Of a stretch of 64,000 nt of DNA, positions 18,664 to 26,851 are shown one piece after another; position 1 is the first letter of the stretch, and each line of letters opens with the position of its first letter. Under the pieces are notes generated by a model. The model searched no databases. It was given only the letters and a program-made list of their open reading frames with translations, and was not told the origin of the DNA. This stretch comes from Streptomyces musisoli (GTDB lineage Bacteria > Actinomycetota > Actinomycetes > Streptomycetales > Streptomycetaceae). The translations under genes were made by a program, and so were the position numbers. Location: assembly GCF_016741855.1 (NCBI RefSeq), contig NZ_JAERRH010000003.1, positions 186,001-250,000 on the forward strand, given 5' to 3'.

Positions 18664-18888
18664 GTGAACTCCGGCCATTCACACCGGGCTTTTCACGAAC
18701 CCCGCCCGCCGCACCCGCCGCCGTCCCCGGCGGTCACGTCCACGCGCCGGCACGCGCCGGGGAGCCGGCACGGGGGGCTCTACACCGGCGTGCGTCTCGA
18801 CCTCACCCGGTACCGCCTCGGCCCCCTGCACTACGACACCGGCCGGTCCCGCCGGCGCTCCGAAGTCGACGAGGCGGAGGCCCGTTGA
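18664..18888 (+). CDS. Possible small hypothetical protein
   Basis: This 74-codon frame occupies the only large gap between the DUF4360 gene and rrf2 (18534-18892, 359 bases). Its second half (GLYTGVRLDLTRYRLGPLHYD) has third positions almost all G or C and a balanced composition, as real Streptomyces genes do. The first half is Pro/His-rich and less convincing, so the true start may be internal. No family is recognised. Apart from this I see nothing in the gap. Confidence 0.3.
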   Translation: MNSGHSHRAFHEPRPPHPPPSPAVTSTRRHAPGSRHGGLYTGVRLDLTRYRLGPLHYDTGRSRRRSEVDEAEAR

Positions 18889-18892
18889 CGGG

Positions 18893-19351
18893 TCAGGGGT
18901 TCTCCCAGGCCGCCGGTTCCGCCGCCAGGGCGCGGACCGGATCGGGCAGGGCGTCCGCGGCGAGGTCGGCGAGGGTGACGCCCTCCAGGACGCGTCGGAC
19001 GTTCGCCCGCAGGGCGATCCACAGCGGCAGCAGGGGCCGTGCCGTGCCCGTGTAGGCGAGACCCGTCGGGCGTTCGCCGCGGACCGACACGATCGGACCG
19101 TCGACCGCGCGGATGACATCCGCCACCGTGATCGAGGCCGCCTCCCGTGCCAGCCGGTAGCCGCCGCCCCCGCCGCGCCGGCTGTCCACGACGCCGGCCC
19201 GTCGCAGATCGCCCAGGATGCCCTCGAGGAACTTGTGCGGGATGTCCTGCACGGCGGCGATTTCCTCTGCCTTCACCGGACCGTTACCCTGCCGTACGGC
19301 CAGCTCCAGTACCGCCCGTACCGCGTAATCCGCCCGTGCCGAGATCCTCAT
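18893..19351 (-). CDS. Rrf2 family transcriptional regulator (no Fe-S cysteines)
   Basis: A 152-residue protein starting MRISARADYAVRAVLEL, the usual Rrf2 opening, with the winged helix through IPHKFLEGILGDLRRAGVV and the wing SRRGGGGGYRLARE. Iron-sulfur Rrf2 regulators (IscR, NsrR, RsrR) have three cysteines after the wing; this protein has none, so it is unlikely to sense through a cluster. ATG 19351 is chosen over upstream starts because it begins the conserved domain. It diverges from the GH35 gene by 74 bases and may regulate it or itself. Confidence 0.85.
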   Translation of the reverse strand: MRISARADYAVRAVLELAVRQGNGPVKAEEIAAVQDIPHKFLEGILGDLRRAGVVDSRRGGGGGYRLAREAASITVADVIRAVDGPIVSVRGERPTGLAYTGTARPLLPLWIALRANVRRVLEGVTLADLAADALPDPVRALAAEPAAWENP

Positions 19352-19425
19352 GGGTCCATTGTGAGGCGTGTCGCCGTGGAGAATGGCGGGACCGGCCCCC
19401 CGCAAGCTCGCCCGGAGGATCCACC

Positions 19426-22380
19426 TTGGCGCTCAGCAGACGTACCTTCAGTGCCCTGGCAGGCTCTGCCGCGCTCGGTCTCGCCCTGGGCGGCAGCGGC
19501 GGCCCCGGGGCCTTCTCGGCGTACGCGGGCGGCAGCGCTCCGACCGGTCCGGCGCCCGCTCCGCCGAGCGCCGACGGCGAGCAGCACACCATCGGGTACG
19601 ACCGCCACTCGCTGCTCGTCGACGGGCGGCGGCTGGTGGTGTGGTCCGGCGAGATGCATCCCTTCCGGCTGCCGAGTCCGTCGCTGTGGCGGGACGTGCT
19701 CCAGAAGATGCGGGCGCACGGCTACAACGCCGTCAGCATCTACGTGGCCTGGAACTACCACTCGTCCGCTCCCGGTGTGTACGACTTCTCCGGCGTCCGC
19801 GACCTCGACGGGTTCCTGCGCATGGCCGCGGAGACGGGGCTGTACGTCATCCTGCGGCCCGGCCCTTACATCAACGCCGAGGTCGACGGCGGCGGCTTCC
19901 CCGGCTGGCTGACCGCGACGCGGGGCACGGCCCGGACCGACGACCCGACGTATCTGTCGCACGTCGACGAGTGGCTCACCCAGGTGAACCGGATCGTCCG
20001 CCGGCACCTGTACACGCAGGGCACCGGCACGGTCCTGCTGTACCAGATCGAGAACGAGTACGACGCCCACGTGCGGGAGGCCACCGGCCGGAACTACATG
20101 GCCCACCTCTACCGCAAGGTGCGGGCCGACGGGATCGACGTCCCGCTGTTCCACAACGACAAGGGGCGCAACGGCTACTGGGTCCCCGGCTCCTTCGACA
20201 CCGGCGGTGAGAAGGGCGGCTGGCTGTACGGGTTCGACGGCTACCCCTCGCCCTCCAAGACCCCGCCGGACTGGGGGCACTTCGGCCCCGGCGGGGCGAA
20301 GGGCGGGGCCACCGCCTCGCCCAGCACGCCCGGGTTCCTGCCCGAGTTCGGGGGCGGCTGGTTCGACCCCTGGGGCGGGGCCGAGTTCGACGGCAAGGGG
20401 TACGCCGAGTCGCGGCGCACCCGGGACGCGGCCTACGAGCGCCGCTTCCATCTGACCAACCTGGCCAACGGACTCACCCTGCACAACGTGTACATGACGT
20501 TCGGCGGGACCTCCTGGGGCTGGCTGCCCGCGCCCGTCGTCTACACGTCGTACGACTACGGCGCCGCGATCGACGAGGGGCGGAACGTCACCGACAAGAT
20601 CGCCCCGATGCACCAGCTCGGACACCTGCTCCAGCGCGTGCCCGACTTCGCCAAGCTGGACCGGGCGGCGGACGTCACGGCCGAGGGGCTGAAGGTCTAC
20701 CACCTGACCAACCACGACACCGGCGCGCACGTGTACATCGCGCGCAACGACGGCACGGAGGCGGTCACCACCGACCTGCCGACCGACGCCGGCGACCTGC
20801 GGATCACCGTGCCCGGCAAGGACGCCAGGCTGCTGACCACCGGGCTGGCGCTGGGCGGCCGCACCCTGAAGTACTCGACCGCCGCACCCATGCTGTGCCT
20901 GTCCGTGGGCCGGCAGGACATCGCCGTGTTCACGGGACGGCGCGACGACATGGCCGAGCTGGTGCTGGACTGCCGGGCCGAGCCGCTCGTCGAGCGGCTG
21001 GACCCGGAGGCCGGCTGGGCCTACAACCGGGGCGAGGTGCATGTGAACGTGCCCCTCGGGCAGGGCGGTCTGACCCGGGTGCTGGTGCAGAAGGGCGACA
21101 GCGACACCCCGCTGGTGCTGCTCTTCGCCGACGACGCCACCGCCGTCCGCCTGTTCCCGTACGACACCCCGTCCGGGACGCTCCTGGCGTACGGCATGGC
21201 GCTGCTGCGGCACGCGGAGCTGCGCGGCTCGGAGGTCCACCTGACCGGTGACATCACCGAGCGGACGACCCTGGAGGTGTGGGCTCCGCGCGGGATCGAC
21301 ACGCTGGTGTGGAACGGGCGCAAGCTGTCCACCCGGGTCACCCGCTCCGGCAGCCTGATGACCAGCGAGATGGTGCCGGACGTGCCCGAGGTGCGGCTGC
21401 CCGCGCTGGGCGGCTGGCGGATGCGGACGGAGAACCCGGAGGCGGGCCCGAACTTCGACGACTCGTCGTGGAAGGCGGCCGACCGGACCTCGACGTTCAG
21501 CACGACGGCGGTCCCGGACGGCGGTCCCGTGCTGTTCGCCGACGACTACGGCTTCCACTACGGCGACGTCTGGTACCGGGGCTCCTTCACCGGCGCGGCC
21601 GGCATCGAGGAGGTCTCGCTCGACTACAGCACCGGCACACAGGGCCTGCTGATGGCGTGGCTGGACGGTGAGCCGCTGGGCACGCACCGGATGCCCGTGC
21701 CCGAGAAGGGCGCCACCGTCCGCAAGGGCAGCTGGACGGCGACGGCGGCCTTCCCGGTGGGCGAGCGGCTGCGCTCCCCCGGCCGGCATGTGCTGTCCGT
21801 GCTCGTCCGGCGCATGCAGCACGACGAGGACGGCAAGGCGCTGGACACGCACAAGGCGGCCCGCGGTCTGACGTCGGTCGCGTTCCGGGGCGCGTCCCCG
21901 GAGGTGAGCTGGCGCATCCAGGGCGAGGGGCCCGCCGACCCGGTGCGCGGGCCGATGAACAACGGCGGCCTGTACGGCGAGCGGGAGGGCTGGCATCTGC
22001 CCGGCTTCCGGGACCGGGACTGGGAGGAGGTGTCCTTCCCGCGTGCCGAGCGGTACCAGGGCGTCACCTGGTACCGGACCACGTTCCGGCTGTCGGTGCC
22101 GGCCGACGTCGACGCGTCGGTCGGCCTGACCCTGGACGACGACCCGTACCGGGCCTACCGCGCCCAGATCTTCCTCAACGGCTGGAACCTGGGCCAGTAC
22201 ATCAACGACGTCGGCCCGCAGCACACCTTCGTCCTGCCGAACGGGATCCTGCGCACCCGGGGCACCAACACCCTCGCGCTGGCGGTCCTTTCGGAGTACA
22301 CCACGCTGTCGGGTCCCGGGTCGGCCCGGCTGACGCTGCTCGGCAGGGCGACCGGCGGGCTGCCGGTCGAGCCGGTCTGA
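19426..22380 (+). CDS. Secreted GH35 beta-galactosidase
   Basis: A 984-residue protein with a Tat-like signal (SRRTFSALAGSAALGLALGG). The catalytic barrel is at roughly 60-400: GEMHPFRLPSPSLWRDVL, ILRPGPYINAEVDGGGFPGWL, the acid/base Glu in QIENEYD (about residue 208) and the nucleophile region FLPEFGGGWFDPWGG (about residue 306). Downstream beta-sandwich and jelly-roll domains follow, as in bacterial and fungal GH35 enzymes. It releases terminal beta-D-galactose outside the cell. The TTG start at 19426 has CGGAGGA. The nearby sugar transporter, epimerase and dehydratase offer a route for the released sugar. Confidence 0.92.
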   Translation: MALSRRTFSALAGSAALGLALGGSGGPGAFSAYAGGSAPTGPAPAPPSADGEQHTIGYDRHSLLVDGRRLVVWSGEMHPFRLPSPSLWRDVLQKMRAHGYNAVSIYVAWNYHSSAPGVYDFSGVRDLDGFLRMAAETGLYVILRPGPYINAEVDGGGFPGWLTATRGTARTDDPTYLSHVDEWLTQVNRIVRRHLYTQGTGTVLLYQIENEYDAHVREATGRNYMAHLYRKVRADGIDVPLFHNDKGRNGYWVPGSFDTGGEKGGWLYGFDGYPSPSKTPPDWGHFGPGGAKGGATASPSTPGFLPEFGGGWFDPWGGAEFDGKGYAESRRTRDAAYERRFHLTNLANGLTLHNVYMTFGGTSWGWLPAPVVYTSYDYGAAIDEGRNVTDKIAPMHQLGHLLQRVPDFAKLDRAADVTAEGLKVYHLTNHDTGAHVYIARNDGTEAVTTDLPTDAGDLRITVPGKDARLLTTGLALGGRTLKYSTAAPMLCLSVGRQDIAVFTGRRDDMAELVLDCRAEPLVERLDPEAGWAYNRGEVHVNVPLGQGGLTRVLVQKGDSDTPLVLLFADDATAVRLFPYDTPSGTLLAYGMALLRHAELRGSEVHLTGDITERTTLEVWAPRGIDTLVWNGRKLSTRVTRSGSLMTSEMVPDVPEVRLPALGGWRMRTENPEAGPNFDDSSWKAADRTSTFSTTAVPDGGPVLFADDYGFHYGDVWYRGSFTGAAGIEEVSLDYSTGTQGLLMAWLDGEPLGTHRMPVPEKGATVRKGSWTATAAFPVGERLRSPGRHVLSVLVRRMQHDEDGKALDTHKAARGLTSVAFRGASPEVSWRIQGEGPADPVRGPMNNGGLYGEREGWHLPGFRDRDWEEVSFPRAERYQGVTWYRTTFRLSVPADVDASVGLTLDDDPYRAYRAQIFLNGWNLGQYINDVGPQHTFVLPNGILRTRGTNTLALAVLSEYTTLSGPGSARLTLLGRATGGLPVEPV

Positions 22381-22659
22381 TCACGTTCCGGGACAGCGGT
22401 TCCGGTACGGCGGTGGGGGTGCCGTCCGTCGGGGCGGTGCCCTCGGACCGGTGCGGGGTGACCCGCTCGGGGCCGGCCGGGGTGCGGCGGGCGCCGGGGC
22501 CGGCGTCCGCGAGGGCGGTGTGCCGTCCATGGGCCGGACAGGGCCCACAGGTCGTTTCCTCTTGAACGACGGTCGCGGGAACGCATGACGCGGACACATC
22601 CAGCGCGTACCCTCGGACCAGCCGTGACCGGGCGGAAGGACGCGGAAGAAGGGGGACCG

Positions 22660-23289
22660 ATGGGCATCGCGGGCGCGCGACGGCGGGCCGCGCGGTTCGC
22701 CTCGCGGCTGCGCCGCCCCGGCTTCGGCTCGGCGATGCGCTCCCTGGCCGACGAGCTCGCCGCGGCCGTCCGCACCCGCCCCGAGCCGCCCGACGGCGTA
22801 CGGGAGTTGTGCCGGGCACTGTGCGAGGAGATGACCGCGCTGCGCGGCGGGCGGCCGGTCGAGCTGCGGTTCGAGCGGTTCCCGGACGAGATCGAAGTCA
22901 CCGGGCTGTGGATCGAGTTCGCCGACTTCGACCTGGTCATCGTGGAGGAGCGGGCCGAGGCCGTGCAACAGCTGGTCATCCTGGGACACGAGTTGTGGCA
23001 TCTGCACGCCGGCCACCGGCACCACCATCTGGTCGGCACGGTCGCGGCCCGCGCCCTCGCCGACGCGCCCGGCTGGCGGAACGCCGCCCTCACGGTGGCC
23101 GCCCGCAACGGCTCCCGGGAGGCCGACGAGGCCGAGGCCGAGGACTTCGGGCACCGGCTGGCCACCCTGTTCCGGGGCCACCTCCGCGGGGGCCGCCCCG
23201 GCCCGCCGGACCCCCTCCAGCGGGCTCTCGGCTATCGCGGACGCGAGCAGGCGGACCGGGCGCCCGGAAAGCAGGGCGTCGCGCGGTGA
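22660..23289 (+). CDS. ImmA/IrrE-type zinc metallopeptidase
   Basis: A 209-residue protein with the zinc-peptidase motif HELWHLHAGH (about residues 111-120). An acidic EADEAEAEDFGHRLA helix downstream could supply the third metal ligand. The family cleaves or senses XRE-type regulators; in Streptomyces, such genes often pair with a MAB_1171c-like membrane protein, as here, and with an XRE gene, which is absent. ATG 22660 has GAAGAAGGGGGA upstream; an in-frame ATG 75 nt earlier is possible. The stop overlaps the next GTG by 4 nt. Confidence 0.82.
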   Translation: MGIAGARRRAARFASRLRRPGFGSAMRSLADELAAAVRTRPEPPDGVRELCRALCEEMTALRGGRPVELRFERFPDEIEVTGLWIEFADFDLVIVEERAEAVQQLVILGHELWHLHAGHRHHHLVGTVAARALADAPGWRNAALTVAARNGSREADEAEAEDFGHRLATLFRGHLRGGRPGPPDPLQRALGYRGREQADRAPGKQGVAR

Positions 23290-24590
23290 CCCTGGCGGCG
23301 CCGGACCCCTCGGGCTTCCTCAGCGGGTTCTACATCTCCTTCTGGATCCCCGCGGCCGTACTCGCCGCCGCCCTGGCGATCAAGCTGCCCACGATCATCC
23401 GGCTGTGGCGGGACCCGTTGCTGCGCGCGGTCGGCGCCCTGCTGCTGCTCGCCTGTGCGGTGTTCGTGTTCTGCGTCCCGTCCACCATCGCCCGGGTCAA
23501 CCGGGTCACCGGAGTGCCCAACGTCTCGGCGCCCTGGTGCTATTCGCTCATCACCGCGTTCAGCGGCTCCTGCCTGCTGCTCATCGTCACCTGGCGCAAC
23601 GGCCCGTCCGGCCGCTCCGCCGCCACCCGCCGCGCGATGCGCTGGGTGTTCTCGGCGTACTCGGGGGTGATCGTCGCCCTGTGGGTGCTGTTCCTGCTTG
23701 CCGGCCGCCACGAGGAGCGGCTGCGGGACCTGGACACCTACTACGCCACCACGCCGTTCCTGCGCGAGGAGATCCTGCTCTACCTGGCCGCGCACACCGT
23801 GGCGTGCCTGATCACCGCGCGCCTGATCCGCGACTGGGTGCGCGCCGAGGGCCTGGACGCCTGGCTGCGCCGGGGCCTGAGGCTGCTGGGCGCCGGGTAC
23901 GCGGCGAACCTGGTCTTCGACGCGGCGAAGCTGACCGCCGTCACCGCGCGCTGGTTCGGGCGGAACCCGGACTGGCTGAGCACCGACCTCGCGCCGCCCG
24001 TCGCCGCCCTCTCGGCCGTCCTCGTCGCCGTCGGCTTCATCCTGCCGCCCGCCGGCCAGTATCTGCGCGACCGCCGGCGGGTCAGGCTCGCCCACCGCGA
24101 ACTGCGTCCGCTGTACCGGCTGTTGCGCGGACCGAGCGGCGCGGGCGTGCCGTTCGCGCTGCGCGCCACGCCCGAACTGCGGCTCACCCGGCGCGAGACG
24201 TACATCCGGGACGTGCTGCTGCCGCTGGACCGGCACATCGACACCGGCCTCGGCGCACGCTCCTACGACGCCGCCCTCACCCTCGGCCACCCGCCCGAGC
24301 GGGCCCGGGCGCTGGCCGCCGCGGTGTGCGTCCTCGACGCCGTCGAGAGGTCCCGTACGCCCAAGCCGCCCGGTCCGGCCGGCGGGCCCGGCACCGGGAA
24401 CCTGCTCCATGAGATCGGGGCCGTCTCCCGGGCCCTGCGCCGTGCCGGCGACATCGAGGCGGTGCGCGCCCGGGCGGCCGGGCTCAGCCCGCGAACGCCG
24501 GTTGCGGCAGGCCCCGGCCCGCGTCCGGCACCACCAGCAGGGAGCCCGCCAACGGATGCGGTGCGGGCAGACCCGTGCGGGCCGTGGTGA
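23286..24590 (+). CDS. MAB_1171c-like multi-pass membrane protein
   Basis: A 434-residue protein with seven or so hydrophobic segments in its first 260 residues and a cytoplasmic helical C-terminal domain (LRLTRRETYIRDVLLPLDRHID...). The architecture and the location after an ImmA/IrrE gene match the MAB_1171c family, annotated only as putative transporter. The GTG start gives a 4-nt GTGA overlap with the peptidase gene. The last 107 bases run antisense into the SMP-30 gene and encode an atypical Pro/Ala-rich tail, as if an earlier stop had been lost. Confidence 0.78.
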   Translation: MTLAAPDPSGFLSGFYISFWIPAAVLAAALAIKLPTIIRLWRDPLLRAVGALLLLACAVFVFCVPSTIARVNRVTGVPNVSAPWCYSLITAFSGSCLLLIVTWRNGPSGRSAATRRAMRWVFSAYSGVIVALWVLFLLAGRHEERLRDLDTYYATTPFLREEILLYLAAHTVACLITARLIRDWVRAEGLDAWLRRGLRLLGAGYAANLVFDAAKLTAVTARWFGRNPDWLSTDLAPPVAALSAVLVAVGFILPPAGQYLRDRRRVRLAHRELRPLYRLLRGPSGAGVPFALRATPELRLTRRETYIRDVLLPLDRHIDTGLGARSYDAALTLGHPPERARALAAAVCVLDAVERSRTPKPPGPAGGPGTGNLLHEIGAVSRALRRAGDIEAVRARAAGLSPRTPVAAGPGPRPAPPAGSPPTDAVRADPCGPW

Positions 24591-25329
24591 TGTACAGGTC
24601 GGTCAGGCCGGGGCCGCCGAACGCGCACGCGGTCGTCCGCGGCGCCGGCAAGGTGATCACCCGGTCCAGCTCACCGGCCGGCGTGTAGCGGCGCACCGCT
24701 CCCCCGTCCCACAGCGCCACCCACACACAGCCCTCAGCGTCGACCGTCAGGCCGTCCGGGAAGCCGGCGCCCTCCTCGATCTCCACCAGCGGGCGGCGGT
24801 CGTGGACGCCGTCCGGGTCGTGGTCGAAGACGTCCACGCGCCGGGTCGGGGTGTCGACGTAGTACATGAGGCGGCCGTCCGGACTCCAGCCGGTGCCGTT
24901 GCTGACCGTGACGTCCGGCAGGACCGTCCGCACGGTGCCGTCCCCCGTCAGCCGGGACAGCGTGCCGCCGCCGGCCGCCGCGTCGTAGCGCATCGTGCCG
25001 GCCCAGAGGGAGCCGTCCGGCGCCACCGCGGCGTCGTTCGCGCGGCGGCCGGCGACCGGCTCGTGGTGCAGCCAGCGGAAGCTGTCGTCGGGGTCCAGCA
25101 GGCCGACGCCGTCCCGCAGGTTCAGCACCAGGCCGCCGCCCGCGCGGGGCTTGGCCGCGCCTATGTGCTGCGGCGTCGTGCGGATGGTGCGTTGGCCGGT
25201 GGAGGGGGCGTAGGTGTGGATCCGCATGCCCAGGATGTCGAGCCAGACGAGCCGTCCCGTCACCGGGTCCCAGGTCGGGCCCTCGCCGAGCGCCGCCCGG
25301 GCCTCGACCGCGACCTCGTACGCCGTCAT
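24484..25329 (-). CDS. SMP-30/gluconolactonase-type sugar lactonase
   Basis: A 281-residue beta-propeller of the SMP-30/gluconolaconase/LRE family. Conserved elements include ALGEGPTWDP (metal Glu), NDAAVAPDGSLWAGTM (metal Asn and strand), SNGTGWSPDGRLMYYVDTPTRRV and FPDGLTVDAEGCVWVALWDGG. The enzymes hydrolyse aldono-lactones with a divalent metal. It overlaps the IclR gene by 4 nt, so both are co-translated. Together with the dehydrogenase and aldonate dehydratase at 7.4-9.5 kb it would complete an oxidative sugar pathway. Confidence 0.9.
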   Translation of the reverse strand: MTAYEVAVEARAALGEGPTWDPVTGRLVWLDILGMRIHTYAPSTGQRTIRTTPQHIGAAKPRAGGGLVLNLRDGVGLLDPDDSFRWLHHEPVAGRRANDAAVAPDGSLWAGTMRYDAAAGGGTLSRLTGDGTVRTVLPDVTVSNGTGWSPDGRLMYYVDTPTRRVDVFDHDPDGVHDRRPLVEIEEGAGFPDGLTVDAEGCVWVALWDGGAVRRYTPAGELDRVITLPAPRTTACAFGGPGLTDLYITTARTGLPAPHPLAGSLLVVPDAGRGLPQPAFAG

Positions 25330-26099
25330 GCCGCGCTCCGGTGCCCCAGCCGCTCCGACAGCTCCGCCGCGCCCTTCGCGGCCAGTTGCTCCAGCTCGGT
25401 CCGGCGCTCGTCGCTCCAGCGGATCATCGGCACGGAGATGGACAGCGCGGCCACGACCTGGCCGGTGCGGTCGCGGACCGGCGCGGCCACGCAGGAGACG
25501 TCCGGGTTGGACTCGCGGCTCTCGACCGCGATCCCGTGCCGCCGGATCCCGGCCAGGGCCTCGCGCAGGGCGGCGGGATCGGTGATGCTGTTGGGCGTCA
25601 TCGCGGTCAGCTCGGCGCCGTCCGGGATCCGCACGGCCAGCTCCGGCTCCGGCAGCGAGGCCAGCAGCATCTTGCCGACGGAGGTGCAGTGGGCGGGCAG
25701 CCGGCGGCCGGCCGCGGAGACCATGCGGACCGCGTGCGTGGAGTCGACCTTGGCGATGTAGATGACGTCGGTGCCCTCCAGGATCGCCACGTGGACCGTC
25801 TCGTCGCAGGTCTCGGCGACCGAGCGGGCCACCTGCTGGCCCTCGGCGGCGAGGTCGAGCTGCTCGGCGTACCGGCTGCCGAGCTGGTACGGGCGTACGC
25901 CGAGCCGGTACCGTCCGGGCTGTCCGGGCACCTGCACGATGTACGACCGTGCGGCGAGCGTGGTGACCAGCTCGTGCACGGTGGTGCGCGGCAGCTGCAG
26001 CTTGCGCACGATGTCGGGGGCGGAGAGCGTCCCGTCCCCGTCGAGGAACAGCTCAAGAATGTCGAGAGCCCGGGTCACGGCAGGCACGAGGCGTCCCAC
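25326..26099 (-). CDS. IclR family transcriptional regulator
   Basis: A 257-residue protein with an N-terminal winged helix (TRALDILELFLDGDGTLSAPDIVRKLQLPRTTVHELVTTL) and a C-terminal effector domain (MVSAAGRRLPAHCTSVGKMLLA, RESNPDVSCVAAPVRD). IclR regulators usually sense an intermediate of the pathway they control. The GTG at 26099 begins the normal domain start. Motifs in its own promoter region reappear upstream of the sugar operon, so it is the best candidate regulator of that operon. Confidence 0.9.
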   Translation of the reverse strand: MGRLVPAVTRALDILELFLDGDGTLSAPDIVRKLQLPRTTVHELVTTLAARSYIVQVPGQPGRYRLGVRPYQLGSRYAEQLDLAAEGQQVARSVAETCDETVHVAILEGTDVIYIAKVDSTHAVRMVSAAGRRLPAHCTSVGKMLLASLPEPELAVRIPDGAELTAMTPNSITDPAALREALAGIRRHGIAVESRESNPDVSCVAAPVRDRTGQVVAALSISVPMIRWSDERRTELEQLAAKGAAELSERLGHRSAA

Positions 26100-26135
26100 G
26101 TCCGGCCCCCTCCCTTGGGTCTAAGCGCCTGTCCG

Positions 26136-26166
26136 CGATATCGGCCGCCGAGGCGTTCGAGATATC
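26136..26166 (-). promoter_or_regulatory. Operator-like sites upstream of the IclR gene
   Basis: CGATATCG (26136-26143) is a perfect palindrome. On the minus strand 26155-26166 reads GATATCTCGAAC, which differs by one or two bases from GAAATCTCGAAC (7346-7357) and GATATATCGAAC (9695-9706). This fits IclR autoregulation. Confidence 0.5.
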
Positions 26167-26219
26167 AACAGGCGATCGGCATGACGAACATAGGCTAGTC
26201 AGGGAAGGTAGCGCGGGCA

Positions 26220-26810
26220 ATGGCCGGGAACGGGCCGGGCACCATGGACGCCATGCGTCTCGACTTCCAGTTGGTGCTGCTGCGCCGCATGGCCGACCAC
26301 AACCCGGACCTCGTCGAGGACGCCCGGCGGCGGCTGGGCGCGTCGGTCGCGGACATGCGGGAGACCAACAGGCGGTGGCAGGCGATGGTCCGCTCGCCGC
26401 GGGCCCGGGGCGCCGCCGCCCGGTACCGCGCCGTCCTCGGCGAACCCGAGTCGGTCCTGCCCCGCCGCCTCGGCGACGTCGACTGCGAGGCCCGGCGGTG
26501 GGCGCTGCCGCTCTGGCCTGGCCTGCGCTTCGAGGTGCTCGTCGGACCCGACGGCGGGGTCTGGAACGAGTGGCTGGTCCGGGCGCCGGACGCACCGGCC
26601 CCGCCCCTGCGCACCCTGGAGGATCTGACCCCCTGGTCGTGCACGGTGGACGAAGCGGCCCGCGCCTTCGCCCCCGCCCGCCCGCTGGAGGGGACCGCCC
26701 CCACCCGGTGGGGGCTGGCCTTCACCGCCCCCGACGTGAACGGTGAACGGCACGAGATGGTCGCCGAGTTCACCTGGGGGCTGCTCCAGCGGACGGCGGT
26801 CGTCGGCTGA
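26220..26810 (+). CDS. Hypothetical protein
   Basis: A 196-residue soluble protein I do not recognise. It begins with a helical section (FQLVLLRRMADHNPDLVEDARRRLG) and then has a Trp-rich mixed section (RRWALPLWPGLRFEVLVGPDGGVWNEWLVRAP). There is no signal peptide, membrane segment or obvious catalytic motif. The start may be ATG 26220 (AGGGAAGG upstream) or ATG 26244. It is divergent from the IclR gene and is closed by a strong terminator. Confidence 0.7.
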   Translation: MAGNGPGTMDAMRLDFQLVLLRRMADHNPDLVEDARRRLGASVADMRETNRRWQAMVRSPRARGAAARYRAVLGEPESVLPRRLGDVDCEARRWALPLWPGLRFEVLVGPDGGVWNEWLVRAPDAPAPPLRTLEDLTPWSCTVDEAARAFAPARPLEGTAPTRWGLAFTAPDVNGERHEMVAEFTWGLLQRTAVVG

Positions 26811-26815
26811 GGCGT

Positions 26816-26850
26816 GCGAGGGCTACGGGGTGGAACCCCGTAGCCCTCGC
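26816..26850. terminator. Perfect 15-bp hairpin terminator
   Basis: GCGAGGGCTACGGGG (26816-26830) and CCCCGTAGCCCTCGC (26836-26850) form an uninterrupted stem with the loop TGGAA. It lies 6 nt after one stop and 1 nt before the end of the convergent SDR gene, so it can serve both directions. A smaller repeat of the stem motif follows inside the SDR 3' end. Confidence 0.88.
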
Positions 26851-26851
26851 G

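Noticed and set aside
19348..22224. A 958-codon minus-strand frame opposite the beta-galactosidase
   Set aside because: Val/Gly/Arg/His-rich shadow translation; the GH35 reading is unambiguous.
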